Part shown: positions 32,825 to 43,286 of the stretch, one piece after another
How positions within the stretch are numbered: position 1 is the first letter of the stretch
How the letters are laid out: every line of letters starts with the position of its first letter
NCBI GenBank assembly: GCA_032718475.1
Contig: JAUCBJ010003948.1
Span: 1 to 56,612 of the forward strand
Reading direction: 5' to 3'
DNA: 56,612 nucleotides
From: Nemertoderma westbladi
Taxonomy: Eukaryota; Xenacoelomorpha; Nemertodermatida; Nemertodermatidae
The notes under the pieces: model-generated
Told to the model about the DNA's origin: nothing
Databases searched by the model: none
The model's input: only the letters and a program-made list of their open reading frames with translations
Made by a program: the position numbers and the translations under genes

Positions 32825-33055
32825 GTGGCCATACAGACCCTAGACGTGGTACTGTCATCGAGTAACAATGTCAATGTACCATGGGAATGTATCCGTTATC
32901 TGGTCGGTGAAGTGGTTTATGGGGGGCGGGTCACTGACCTGTGGGACAGCCGTACCCTTCTAACACTGCTCAATAACTATTGGTCATCAGCAAATCTCCA
33001 GCTCCTCTCTGATGGTTGCCATGCCGATCATGGATCAGCATACGTTGCCCACGAC
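32825..33055 (+). CDS. Dynein heavy chain exon (C-terminal region, axonemal type)
   Basis: A 77-codon exon, phase 0 on both sides, between a tggtttcag acceptor and a gac|gtacgt donor. It encodes VPWECIRYLVGEVVYGGRVTD, the highly conserved C-terminal segment of dynein heavy chains (xxxLRYLxGEVxYGGRVTDxxD). In the protein this lies just after AAA6, near the start of the C-terminal domain of the microtubule motor. GEVVYGGRVTD fits axonemal better than cytoplasmic chains. No flanking dynein exons were recognised within about 1 kb on the left or 15 kb on the right. It could be one exon of a large gene with long introns, or a stranded fragment. Confidence 0.75.
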
Positions 33056-34140
33056 GTACGTTTTTAAGTTTTATATAAAAACTGTTTTTATTACATATAC
33101 TGTAATGTACAGTAATTGCGGGTAAGGTTACAGTTATGACCAATCAGTGATCAACTTCAATTACATTATGCATCATACGGTGTTTTATTGCAGTGTTGAT
33201 TGAATATCGCAAATATTTTTTCTTACCTATTTAATTAATCACTTTACCTATTTTTTTAATTTTTTCACTTATTTTTTTATTATTTATTTTTACCTATTTT
33301 TTACATCATCTCGCCTATTTTTGGCAGTGTTACCGTGTACCACACAAAACTGTCTTGCTCAGTAACGGTACAGCAATTTAGACCTAACCACAAACATTAC
33401 TGGAGTCCACTACAGTAGTAAAACTTGATGTTACAGTTGTTAAAATTAAAATCCATTCTTCAAACCATTTTTCAATCTGGGAAACGCTTTCATTGCACTG
33501 CAACTTTCTACGTGAGAATCGCGCATTTCGAAAATTAAATTTTAGTAATAATTGAATCAATCGGCTTAGATGCATCAGTTGTATTATTGAACTTCGAACA
33601 ATACAATACATTGAAACAATACAATATTGAAATTTAATTTACTACTGTATAAAGCGATTTATTTCAATAAATTAATTGCGATATATTTCATTATTGCAAT
33701 AAATTAAATATAAATAACTCTTATGCCTGCGCGGGGCCAGCCTTTGAGGATAGACTTCTATTAAAAACGTTTAGATTTTATACAAATTTCTCTATACTAA
33801 AAATTATTATACAGTAGGATATTTTTACGAAAATGCAATCGCATATCACATATTTGTATAATCAATCACATACCGTATATATATATATAAATATATACAA
33901 CTGCTAGTGTCACGGCCAGGCCATGGTGTCGCTGTCAGTGCGTAAACCATCCCCTGGAAAATGTCCTCTACCCCGAATATTTTTAAAGAAATTTTGAACA
34001 TGTTTCTGTCACCAACACGTAACTAGTGATGCCAAACCATCTGTTTCAAATTTCATGCGAACTCATTTAAAATTTGTAGTTTGATTGTCTATACTCCCCA
34101 GAGAAAACTGGAACTAATTTGGCTACCATTTAAGCGTGCA
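33056..34140. other. AT-rich non-coding region
   Basis: Contains a degenerate short repeat (tttacctattttttt-type, 33220-33320) and an (at)n run near 33871-33885. No gene was supported; a 75-aa minus-strand frame has no recognisable features. Confidence 0.45.
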
Positions 34141-34260
34141 TGGCTATACGTGTCCTGGCTATAGTGCCTTTAAAGCAATCGTGCCGAAACCAAAACTTCC
34201 CACGCCCCATTCAGGGATCGAACCCACGTCATCAGTATTCGATACACCAGTCAATTTAGG
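34140..34260 (-). mobile_element. tRNA-derived SINE-like fragment
   Basis: On the minus strand there is a B-box gtgggttcgatccctg with a tRNA-like stretch before it (ctggtgtatcgaatac) and a tail aaaggcactatagcc that resembles the ggcactttag tail of the SINE at 35935. The A box is weak. Confidence 0.4.
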
Positions 34261-34382
34261 CTTACTAAAAAATATACGTACCGGTAACAAAATAACAGTA
34301 TACCCAACCCATAAACTATCCTATATAGTCGTAACTGTAGTCCCAGGAGGATATCTTAGTTTGAAGTATTAGTAGACCTATA

Positions 34383-35218
34383 GTTAGTGCGATTTGGAAA
34401 AACATATTAAAGTTTATATTAAATCCGGAACGTTTCGTATAATTACTTTACACATCATCAGCCGAAATAACAGTATAAAAAAATTACAAAAAAATTACAC
34501 ATAAGTATATTAATTAGGCCTAGAGACTGTAAAACTGAATTGGATCTATAATTATGTACAGTACTGAATTATTAGGCCTATATGTAATAACGTTGGAGGC
34601 CGTACATAGCAACATAGGTGAATACAAAATATAAGTTTTATAGAATGGACAACAGGTAAAAATATTACAAGACTAATTAAGTGTACCGGTACCAAAAGTA
34701 CTTATAGCTCAAACAGTACCGGTACATAAAAAAGGTAGAATATGAAAAAACTACAGTATAAATCAAATTGAAAACATAAGACACAAAATTACATCAAAAA
34801 CGGTATTACGGTAAAAAAGGAGGTTAGAAGATGACATTGTATTGTAGAAAATGTTAAGTAGTGAGAGCAGTGTCTATGGGGGGAACTTATACTGTATGGT
34901 CGGTGTATGTAAAGCAGGTTATAGTAGTGTAGGCTAGCAGAAAGCATAGAGAAGAATATACACAGATATAGAAAGTTTTAACTGTTTAAGGGTAGAATAG
35001 TTTCAAGTGGAATGAGGTGCCCGTGCCCTGTACATTCAGTTTGGGTTTATCTCTAGAAATAGTGATGCTTTCTTTTAGTAGAAGGTCGTAGTTAGTAGCA
35101 GAGCGACCAATAATTTTGTCGTCGTCGTAGGAGAACTTTCCCAAGTGCTCTGAAATGACTTTCATAGGTGCTCGGATTTACCGATATAGGGCCTAGTGTT
35201 TTTCCAAATCGCACTAAC
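34383..35218. mobile_element. 836-bp element with 22-bp inverted repeats and TATA flanks
   Basis: Both ends read gttagtgcgatttggaaa from the outside (22 identical bases), and TATA stands on each side (34379-34382 and 35219-35222), consistent with a TA or TATA target duplication. The interior holds the end of a Penelope-like ORF on the minus strand. It could be a non-autonomous TA-target transposon that carries or captured the fragment. Penelope-like elements themselves can also have terminal repeats. Confidence 0.7.
34986..35165 (-). pseudogene. C-terminal remnant of a Penelope-like element protein
   Basis: A 59-codon frame. Its order HLGKFSYDDDKIIGRS, then LLLKESITISRDKPKLN, then FHLKLF at the very end is the pattern that closes the GIY-YIG endonuclease region of Penelope-like retroelements (a KESxxIxxxKPxLN helix and a terminal L-x-LF). 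A stop codon lies just before the first Met, and only ~50 bp separate it from the element end, so everything upstream, including the reverse transcriptase, is missing. Confidence 0.55.
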
Positions 35219-35390
35219 TATACTAATTTGCTATAAACTATCCTATTCACATTATAGTTACATAATTATAGACATACCAAGTAGCCTACTTAAACTTCTG
35301 GTAAATGCCTGCCATAATACTAACCTTAACGTCAGTAAAGTCACTACTCATCTACTCCATGTATAATGAATGATAGATATATTGAGTAAT

Positions 35391-35594
35391 TTACTTCCTT
35401 AACTGCGAATTATCTTTTCTCAGCTCATTAATTATGCTGGCCAAGGCTTCCGGATTGATTCCAAGTTCACAGAGGCGCACACAGATTGAGAGAGTTTCAA
35501 TATCCAAACCGCAATTTAAAATATTTGAGATCTTTAGTAAAGTGTCTAGGGCTTCGCGGGCGGAATCAATATCATGTGGTTGATTGTCACTCAT
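35391..35594 (-). CDS. MZT1: Mitotic-spindle organizing protein 1 (MOZART1)
   Basis: A complete 67-codon frame starting MSDNQPHD. The core [20 protein letters not shown] followed by [15 protein letters not shown] is nearly identical to the MOZART1 family, small helical proteins of the gamma-tubulin ring complex that bind the N-terminal domains of GCP subunits and help recruit the complex to centrosomes. Length is close to the family norm (about 70-82), with a shorter N-terminus and C-terminus. The gene reads on the minus strand in one exon; vertebrate MZT1 has introns, so this is a lineage-specific intron loss or a retrocopy. No poly(A) tract or target duplication that would prove retroposition was seen. 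The frame has no damage. Confidence 0.93.
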   Translation of the reverse strand: MSDNQPHDIDSAREALDTLLKISNILNCGLDIETLSICVRLCELGINPEALASIINELRKDNSQLRK

Positions 35595-35933
35595 AATTTA
35601 TATATACATATAATTACCGGTACCGATATATATATAATTTATCAAATAATTATAATCAGTTATTATTAAAGTGCCTAAACTGCACATAAGTCTGTAAGTA
35701 AGTTAGTAGAAAATCAATATTTGTTATGTAGGCCTAATGTATTAAGTAAAGTAAAGTACCGGGATCGGTACAGTAAGTAACGTACAAAGTAATGTATAGA
35801 ACATTACTGCATTATGGGATGGAAGTATCCTATACTGGACTGGTACCTGGTCTGGTACCGTCCGTACCTCTGTACCGAAATTACACAAAATTTATTAGAT
35901 AGGCCTAATGAATGGGAGAATCTTTTTTCAGAC

Positions 35934-36075
35934 CTTGGTGTAATGGTTGTATTGGATTTACAATTCTCCGGTGGTCATGGGTTCGATCCCAGCATGGTAC
36001 ACAGGATAGATGCCACATGGGGGCCAGGGCACTTTAGTCTGACCAGTATCTGAGTAAATACATTACAGACAGATA
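35934..36075 (+). mobile_element. tRNA-derived SINE
   Basis: An A-box-like tggtgtaatggttg (about 35938-35951), a B-box gggttcgatccc about 35 bp on, then a tail cagggcactttagtctgacc. It is of the same general family as 27045-27195 (shared tggtgta-tggttg, gtcatgggttcga and cagggca words). Confidence 0.6.
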
Positions 36076-36128
36076 TATACTGCACTCACACTGTAATGTC
36101 ATCCATCACCTGCAGTTCCATTTTCAGA

Positions 36129-36296
36129 TCAATCTTTTTTGTTAAATCTTAGTTCATTTTCCAAAACACCTGAAACATCAACAGGAGGAACGATACTCTT
36201 TTCTACATGGAAAGCCTTGAAGTGTGTTATCCAATCATCATTGCGTTTCTGTTGGTTTTTGTAATACGTTGCATCTATAGAAATATGTACCGGCAT
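36129..36296 (-). CDS. Possible small terminal exon of an unknown protein
   Basis: A minus-strand frame of 55 codons (MPVHISIDATYYKN…, ending NELRFNKKD). It is rich in charged and aromatic residues (DDWITHFKAFHVEK), unlike the surrounding AT-rich noise. A splice acceptor ttctatag just inside it would make it a 3'-terminal exon starting at ATYYKN. I do not recognise the protein. It could equally be a chance frame. Confidence 0.3.
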   Translation of the reverse strand: MPVHISIDATYYKNQQKRNDDWITHFKAFHVEKSIVPPVDVSGVLENELRFNKKD

Positions 36297-36760
36297 TTAA
36301 ATCTGGATGAGCTTTTGCTTTTCTTTTCGGCCTACAGTTTTATAGACATATAGCATATAGGCCTGCCCAGAGCCAGACCCCCCTACTCACTACTGTTATA
36401 TTGATGAATTGTTTCACAGTGTACAGGTTTTTAAGTTTCTAACTAAGGCTGTAAGCGTAAGATCAAACTCAGAAGGTTATAGATTGAAATAGAAACTTTA
36501 TCGGCTGGCATAAACTACAGATGTAACAGAGAATTTTCACTCCCCATGTTGAATTACTTAATTGGTTAATTTGAAACCGAAACCCAGAGAAATAATTAGA
36601 AAGCTTGCGTTGCAAGGTTTTGAAAAATGTAACAATAACAATATCTGGATATCATTGATAAATAGCTGAGATAAAGCCGTTCAAAGATGGCAAGTGAATA
36701 GCTATAATGCAATTGAGATTTTGTAGGCCTATAGACAAGCATACCGCACCGATGTTGTCC

Positions 36761-36821
36761 ACCTACCAGCCTACTCATAAAATAAGTAGGAGTTACTTAT
36801 TTTATGAGTAGGCTGGTAGGT
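36761..36821. repeat. Perfect 28-bp inverted repeat with a 5-base loop
   Basis: Left arm 36761-36788 (acctaccagcctactcataa, then aataagta), loop ggagt, and an exact reverse-complement right arm 36794-36821. There are no mismatches. The host sequence on each side is unrelated. Confidence 0.95.
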
Positions 36822-36939
36822 ATTGGATTATATCTAGAATTTTATGTATTTATTAAATATAATAAATGACCTACAGCGAACGGTTTTTCTTGCGATCTTT
36901 GAACGTCTATATCTCAGCAGTTTCTCAACATAATTTCGA

Positions 36940-37539
36940 TATTTGTACACTCTATATTTTACTCTCGAAATTTTTCAACACTCGATATTTTTTACTCTCG
37001 ATATTTTACCAACACCTTACTCTCGATATTATTACTCTCGATATTTTTACTCTCGATATTTTTACGCTCGATATTTTTACTCTCGATATTTTTATGCTCG
37101 ATATTTTTACTCTCGATATTTTTACTTACAATATTATTACTCTCAATATTTTTACTCCAATATTTTTACTCTCTTTTTTACTCTCGATATTTTTACTCTC
37201 GATATTTTTACTCTCGATATTTTTACTCTCGATATTTTTACTCTCAATATTTTTACTCTCGATATTTTTCAACACTCGATATTTTACCATCGATATCTTT
37301 AAACATTCGATATTTTTACTCTTGATATTTTTCAATACCCGACTGCCCGATAATTTTACTCTCGGTATTTTTACTCCCTATTTTTTCAACACTCGATATT
37401 TTTAGTCTCGATATTATTACTCTCGATATTTTTACTCTCGATATTTTTACTCTCGAATCTCGATATTATTACTCTCAATATTTAAATCTCGATATTTTTA
37501 CTCTCGATATTTTTCAACACTTGATATTTTTACTCTCGA
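36940..37539. repeat. 15-bp AT-rich tandem array, left block
   Basis: Units built on tactctcgatatttt (15 bp) with variants ttcaacactcgatatt and ctcaatattt. A 15-bp period keeps all frames open, so long frames such as LLSIF or YSRYF repeats arise on both strands and are not genes. Confidence 0.9.
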
Positions 37540-38019
37540 CAGTCTGGGAGAAGTTATATTTTCAACTAAGTTGAAACTTCAACTTTATTTTTTAAAATTC
37601 AACTTTTTCATTAAAATTCAACTTTTGTAGTAGAGTTTAAAATTCAACTTTTTTTTTAATTCAACTTTTGAAGTAGCTTTGGAGATATATACTTAGCTTA
37701 TACATAGCTTTGGAGACAAACAGCGATAATTAAATATATCTTATAAATTCCCGTAGTATTTCAGCTAAATTTACAAATGTATTCACTTAAAATGTTTTAA
37801 AAAAGTGTTCCCGACGGTGAAAGTTTTTATTCCATCGGTAATGAGGGTTAATTTTTCGAGTTACATCCATAAAAACAATAAAAACACCCCTTCTGTGACA
37901 TCTTGGGACCCTTCTGCGCCTCCTTCAATTTTAGAGTTGTATTTACAACTTAAAAGTTGAATTTAAAAAAAAAAGTTTTAAATCTCAACTCAGTTTAAAT
38001 TTGAACATCTCCCTGACTG
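37540..38019. mobile_element. 480-bp MITE inside the 15-bp array
   Basis: Ends cagtctgggagaagtt and, inverted, cagtcagggagatgtt (14 of 16 equal). The array word ctcga flanks both sides (37535-37539 and 38020-38024), a 5-bp target duplication. Subterminal regions are rich in ttcaactttt and its complement, so the whole element can fold. Termini CAGT and a 5-bp duplication are shared with the 38631-41632 element; some hAT-related groups have 5-bp duplications, but no transposase is present to confirm this. Confidence 0.8.
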
Positions 38020-38345
38020 CTCGATATTTTAAACACTCTATATTTTTACTCTCGATATTTTTACTCTCGATATTTTTACTCTCGATATTTTTACTCTCGA
38101 TATTTTTACTCTCGATATTTTCTACCCTTGATATTTATACTCTCAATATATTTACTCTCGATATATTTCAACACTCGATATTTTTACTCTGGATAATTTT
38201 AAACACTCGAAATTTTACTCTCGACTCGATATTTTTACTCTCGATATTTTTTAAACCTGCAAAATTAAGATATTATCGATATTTTTCAACACTAGATGTT
38301 TTTACTCCGTTGTCCATTTCCGTTATTTTTACTCTCGACAGCTCG
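38020..38345. repeat. 15-bp AT-rich tandem array, right block
   Basis: Continuation of the array on the other side of the MITE, with the same ttttactctcgatat units, decaying toward 38345. Confidence 0.9.
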
Positions 38346-38630
38346 ATATTTATCGCGGTTCTTATAATTATAAACTTACCCCTTCCGGGTCCGGCTGTGT
38401 AGGGGTTCTGCTGAGTGTGACTGACTGAATTGATAAACTTACCTTTCCTGAAGCTGACACCTGACTGCCTGACAGCTGATGCATGACTGCCTGATCCTTA
38501 ACTTTCCTGCTCTTCCGCCTTCCGGCTGTCCGGTTCTAATAAACTTACATTCTGAGTCTGACAGTCTGACGTCATTACCGGTACCTCTTGCCTCTTCCAG
38601 TTCAGTTCAGCAGTTCAAATAAACGCTTGG
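38346..38630. other. Short degenerate ctgactg-rich stretch
   Basis: Recurring ataaacttac and ctgactgcctga words. Similar sequence resumes after 41640, so it is the pre-insertion host locus split by the 3.0-kb element. No gene. Confidence 0.4.
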
Positions 38631-41600
38631 CAGTAGGGAACATACCCTTAAATAAGCTCCAAAAGTGGGTTCTTATTTAAGGAAAATGGCTCTTATTTAG
38701 GAGTTTTTGGGCCTTTTTTGGATATTTTTCGACATAATATGCAAGAACTTGTTTCAGGAAAAAATACCGCATAATTTTATTTCACAATATAAAAGTTGGG
38801 TCTTTCTTGAACATAATGCAAAAAACCAGAAAACATTTCACTGTCCGGTTTTTTTTCTACAAGCGTTTTAAAATTGCATCAAAAGTATGACCAGTTCCTA
38901 AATAAGAGGGATTTTTTAAATTTACCTTATTTAAGACATCGAAATTGTACACATAAATACTAAAAGTCATTAAATAAGAACTTTTTGACATGGGTTTCTT
39001 ATTTAGGTATACAATTTCATTTCAAAATCTGCATACTCCTTAAATAAATTAAATATTTATCATTTCTCATATATTAAATTAAATAAATTAAATTAAATAT
39101 CCTTATATAATGTCTCTTATAACTTATGACAGTTATGACCTCATAACTGCCTAACCTTGACAGGACATTGCAAGATGCTGAGATAAGGGAGCTTCTGAGC
39201 TTAATTTGATGGGTGCAAAAATGCACAACGAGTAACAATGACCAACAATAAGCAACAACGAGCAACAAATGAACAATGAGTAACAAAACAACGAGCAACA
39301 ACGAGTAACAACGAGTAACATGGAGCAACAATGAGCAATAATAATGTACAACAACGAGCAATAATGAGGAACAACGACTGAACGAGCAACAATGAGCAAC
39401 AACGAGTAATAATGAGCAACCAGGCAACTACGAGTAACATTGAGCAACAATCAGACAATGAGAAACAATGAGCGACAACGAGCAAAAATGAGCAATAATA
39501 AAGTACAACAACGAGCAACAATGAGCAACAGCGAGAAACAACGAACAACAATGAGCAACAACGAGTAACATTGATCAACGAGCAACTGAGCAACAACGAT
39601 AAACAACGAGTAACAATGAGGAACAACGATTGAAAGAGTAATAATAAAGTACAACAACGAGCAACAATGAGCAATAATAGAGTACAACGATCAACAACGA
39701 GCAATAATAAAGTACAACTAACGAGCAACAATGAGCACCAACAAGCAATAGGCCTAATGACCAACAACGAGCAACAACGATCAACAACGAGCAATAATAA
39801 AGTACAACTAACGAGCAACAATGATCACCAACAAGCAACAATGACCAACAACGAGCAATAGTAAAGTACAACTAACGAGCAACAATGAGCACCAACAAGC
39901 AACAATGAGCGACAATGACCAACAACGAGCAACAACGAGCAGTAATAAAATACAACTAAAGAGCAACAATGAGCACCAACAAGCAACAATGAGCAACAAC
40001 GAGCAATAACGATCAACAACGAGCAATAATACAGTACAACTAACGAGCAACAATGAGTACCAACAAGCAACAATGGGCAACAATGACCAACAACGATCAA
40101 CAACGAGCAATAATAAAGTACAACTAACGAGCAACAATGAGCACCAACTAGCAACAATGACCAACAGCGAGCAACAATGACCAACAACGAGAAATAATAA
40201 AGCACAACGAGCAGCAATGAGCTGATGAGCAACAACAAGCAACAAACTGCGTCGATCCGGATTGAATGTGGGGGAGATGGGAGAGCCACGTTCAAGTGAG
40301 CAAAGTCTTAGCATACTGGCATATGGGTGCTATTAACGAGTTGTCTGTCGTCGTTGTAAATTTTTTATCGCTAATAACTCGGTCATTCCTTGATGAAATT
40401 AAACGAAACTTGGTATGTATGTAGTCTGTCAAAAGATTAGAAATAATCTGAAGTTTGGTAAAAAACAAACGAACGCAATGAGGCAAATTAAGGAGACGAG
40501 TATTGTGTTGAACGACCTCTGACTAACGAAAGACAACATGTTAATGGGTTGGGGCCTCTATCAGCAAGGGCTAGCTAAGGCTTTGCTCACTTCATGCTGC
40601 GCAAATGTCCCACAAACGTGTCCCACTGCTGCCTGAGCCAGTTGAGCCAAAACGTCATCCAGTCATCATCTTTAACCTTCATAACGTCTATCAGCTGCCC
40701 GACCGAACCATCTTTGTGCCTATTGACATGACATTGACATTGGTTTTTTCACACCTTTCAACATTCAAGTACAACATTGTGGACAATCCATCTAAGTGGG
40801 GCGTAAGGCGGAGCAGAAGAGGAAATGCAGGACACAAGTTAGTTTTTCGAAACTGTGCGGCGATGTCCAGTTACTTGAGTCATGTCTCATCGAAATACGT
40901 GACAATGTATACGTGCGCTCAGATGGGCGATGGGCTATTCTTTTGAATACCGGTCATGCCAATGGGCTATTCTATGCTACCGTGTGAGGTAAGAATGCCA
41001 GTGCTAGCAAAACTTCGACTGTATGATACGATATTCTATAGAGGATTTATCTGTTTATAGAGTGCAGTGCAACCATTGTCCTTATCCTTAACCCAACAAT
41101 TAGCAATATACAGACTGACATAAATCAAAGAATTATGAAAGAAGTGTAACACCTACTGTAAGGATAAGGATTAAGGAATATTTATTTTATTTTAAAGGAA
41201 TGTGCAGATTTTGGAATACAATTGTATTCTTAAATAAGAAACCCAGGTCAAAAAGTTCTTATTTAGGGACTTTTAGTATTTATGTGTACAATTTCGATAG
41301 GCCTATCTTAAATAAGGTAAATTTAAAAAATCCCCCTTATTTAGGAACTAGTCGTATTTTTGATGCAATTTTAAAACGCTTGTAGAAAAAAAACCGGACG
41401 GTGAAATGTTTTCTGGTTTTTTGCTTTATGTTCAAGAAAGACCCAACTTTTACATTGTGAAATAAAATTATGCAGTACGGCATTTTTTCCTGAAACAAGT
41501 TATTGCATATTATATCGAAAAAATATCCAAAAAAGGCCCAAAAACCCCTAAATAAGAGCCATTTTCCTTAAACTGTTAAATAAGAACCCACTTTTGGAGC

Positions 41601-41632
41601 TTATTCCAAGGGTAAGCCTATGTTCCCTACTG
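38631..41632. mobile_element. 3.0-kb element with ~420-bp terminal inverted repeats
   Basis: Left repeat 38631-39050 and right repeat about 41205-41632 are inverted copies (outer ends cagtagggaacata). The word cttgg flanks both sides (38626-38630 and 41633-41637), a 5-bp target duplication. Between the repeats are a 10-bp minisatellite (39222-40243) and ~900 bp of mostly non-coding sequence. A 113-aa frame at 40605-40946 and a 63-aa frame at 40796-40987 overlap; neither shows a transposase motif. Probably non-autonomous. Confidence 0.88.
39222..40243. repeat. 10-bp minisatellite with a higher-order pattern
   Basis: Built from gagcaacaac, gagcaacaat and gagcaataat units. A longer block containing aataataaagtacaactaac and gagcaccaacaagcaac recurs about every 100-140 bp in the second half. 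The Cys/Leu/Val-rich frames on the minus strand (CSLLLVVAHC-type) come from the repeat and are not genes. Confidence 0.92.
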
Positions 41633-43286
41633 CTTGGCACCTGCCAACTGGCGGCCCGGTTCTTACAGTCTTATAGGCCTACACTTACCTCTTCTCTTTC
41701 TACAGTTCTGTGCTCTTCAGTCAGTCAGTCCTTATAAACTTATCTCATCCAGTCTGCCAGTTCTTACTGTCTTATGAACTTGCTACCGCCTACCGGTGAC
41801 TGGCTGACCGGTGCCGGTACATCTGTACGTGAAACATGCAGCTGTGCAGGCAGATGTTCCGTTCCGGCAGAGCGCAGAGGGCACAGGCAGACAGGCGTAA
41901 GAAATTACAGAATTACTATTCCAGTAGGCCTACCGGTACTCACAAAAATTAACACCGTTTATCTCTAAGTGAATTAGTGTATATTCATAAGCAGCACCAA
42001 TTGCAAAACATAATGGAAGACAACCATACCGGTAGCGATAGATGATGCTCCTTTGATAACCCTTAATTCGGAACAAATGTTTGCCCTCTTTCTTTAAATA
42101 TTCAATAATGTAACGGTACATTTGAAATTTATAAATCTGTCAGTCTGTAAACATAGACAGTAAATTTGGATTGTAATTCAGTCAGTCAGTATTTGTAACC
42201 GTCAGACCGTACCGTACTGCCGTAGCCTGGTAGCCGAACCCGTCATGTATGATGTAACTCATGCATGGGTACGGCGTACGGTAGGCCTACAGCAGTAGCC
42301 TACCGTACTGCCGTAGGCCTACCTGCCTACCCTTGCTTGAACCAGTGACAGTAGCCGTACCGGTCACGGTCACGGCACACGGCAGCACGGTCAGCCGGTA
42401 CACCGCTTACAACAGTACGGCTGTACGGTACAACAACCCAACCCACACCACCTCAGCACCTGCAGACCTGAGCACACAGTCAGACAGTTACAGCTGTACA
42501 GTAATAGTAGGTAGTACTGCAGTAGGCCTACTGCTGTAGCCTACTGCAACTACCAGACTACAGAACTACCAGACAGCGCACTGCGGTCTGCTTGGCTTGG
42601 CAGGAGGCATAGGGCTGTACAGTGTACGGTACCGGCCAGTGGCCAGTCAGTTGCTACTGCATTTATAAATACTGTAGGTAAATAAATAATTGTTTAACTT
42701 AAGGTGTAGGCCTACTGCTGTACTGTATCGTATTGCTGGATGGGCATTATGTCAAAACGCTCAATATAAGAGATTTTAGCTTCGAGTGTGCCTTATTCCA
42801 CCTGTCTGCCAGTGCAGTAAAGCAAGGTACGAAAATGCCTTCAAAGATATCACCTAATTCGCGGAAACTGAAAACACCTGATGAAAGCAATTACTTTCAG
42901 TATTTCGATTCGACCATCTGCACCTGGAAAAAGGATTTAAATCTTCGACTATATGGCAGTATGGCGACGACATATAGTATCAGTATGCTTAATGCTTGCC
43001 ACCAAATAAAATTCGGTTAAAAACTACAAAAGTGGCCACGCATCACCATGTTGTTAAAAACCTACAATAATTCTTAAAAATCTTACAGTCTTATATACAT
43101 GAGATAGAATGATCCTTGTTTATTTATGTAAACCTTCCTCGATGCGCTCGCTCGGTCAGTCGGTACATAAATAAACTCGGGTCATAACGCTGCAAAGTGC
43201 TACTTCGCTCACAATGATGTAAATAGTTATTGATATTGATGTTGATATTGAATACTATTATCACGTGTGGCTAAGTCACACGACTG
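41633..43286. other. Non-coding region rich in TAGGCCTA and ACCGGTAC words
   Basis: Several TAGGCCTA copies (near 41671, 41925, 42282, 42315, 42523, 42707) and many ccggtac/gtaccggt words. Frames of 60-95 aa here (for example 42733-43020) have no recognisable motif and are not called. Confidence 0.45.

Noticed and set aside
36866-38402. 133- to 179-aa frames of LLSIF and YSRYF repeats
   Set aside because: A 15-bp repeat is a multiple of three, so it keeps frames open on both strands; the composition is that of the repeat alone.
39074-40314. Cys/Leu/Val-rich minus-strand frames up to 206 aa, which look like membrane proteins
   Set aside because: They are the antisense of the gagcaacaac minisatellite and overlap one another in several frames.
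40605-40987. Possible transposase fragment in the 3.0-kb element
   Set aside because: The SKWG segment vaguely recalls piggyBac-type proteins, but no catalytic triad or longer similarity can be seen, and the 5-bp duplication does not fit TTAA insertion.
42733-43020. 95-aa plus-strand frame
   Set aside because: No motif, no splice or promoter context; probably chance.
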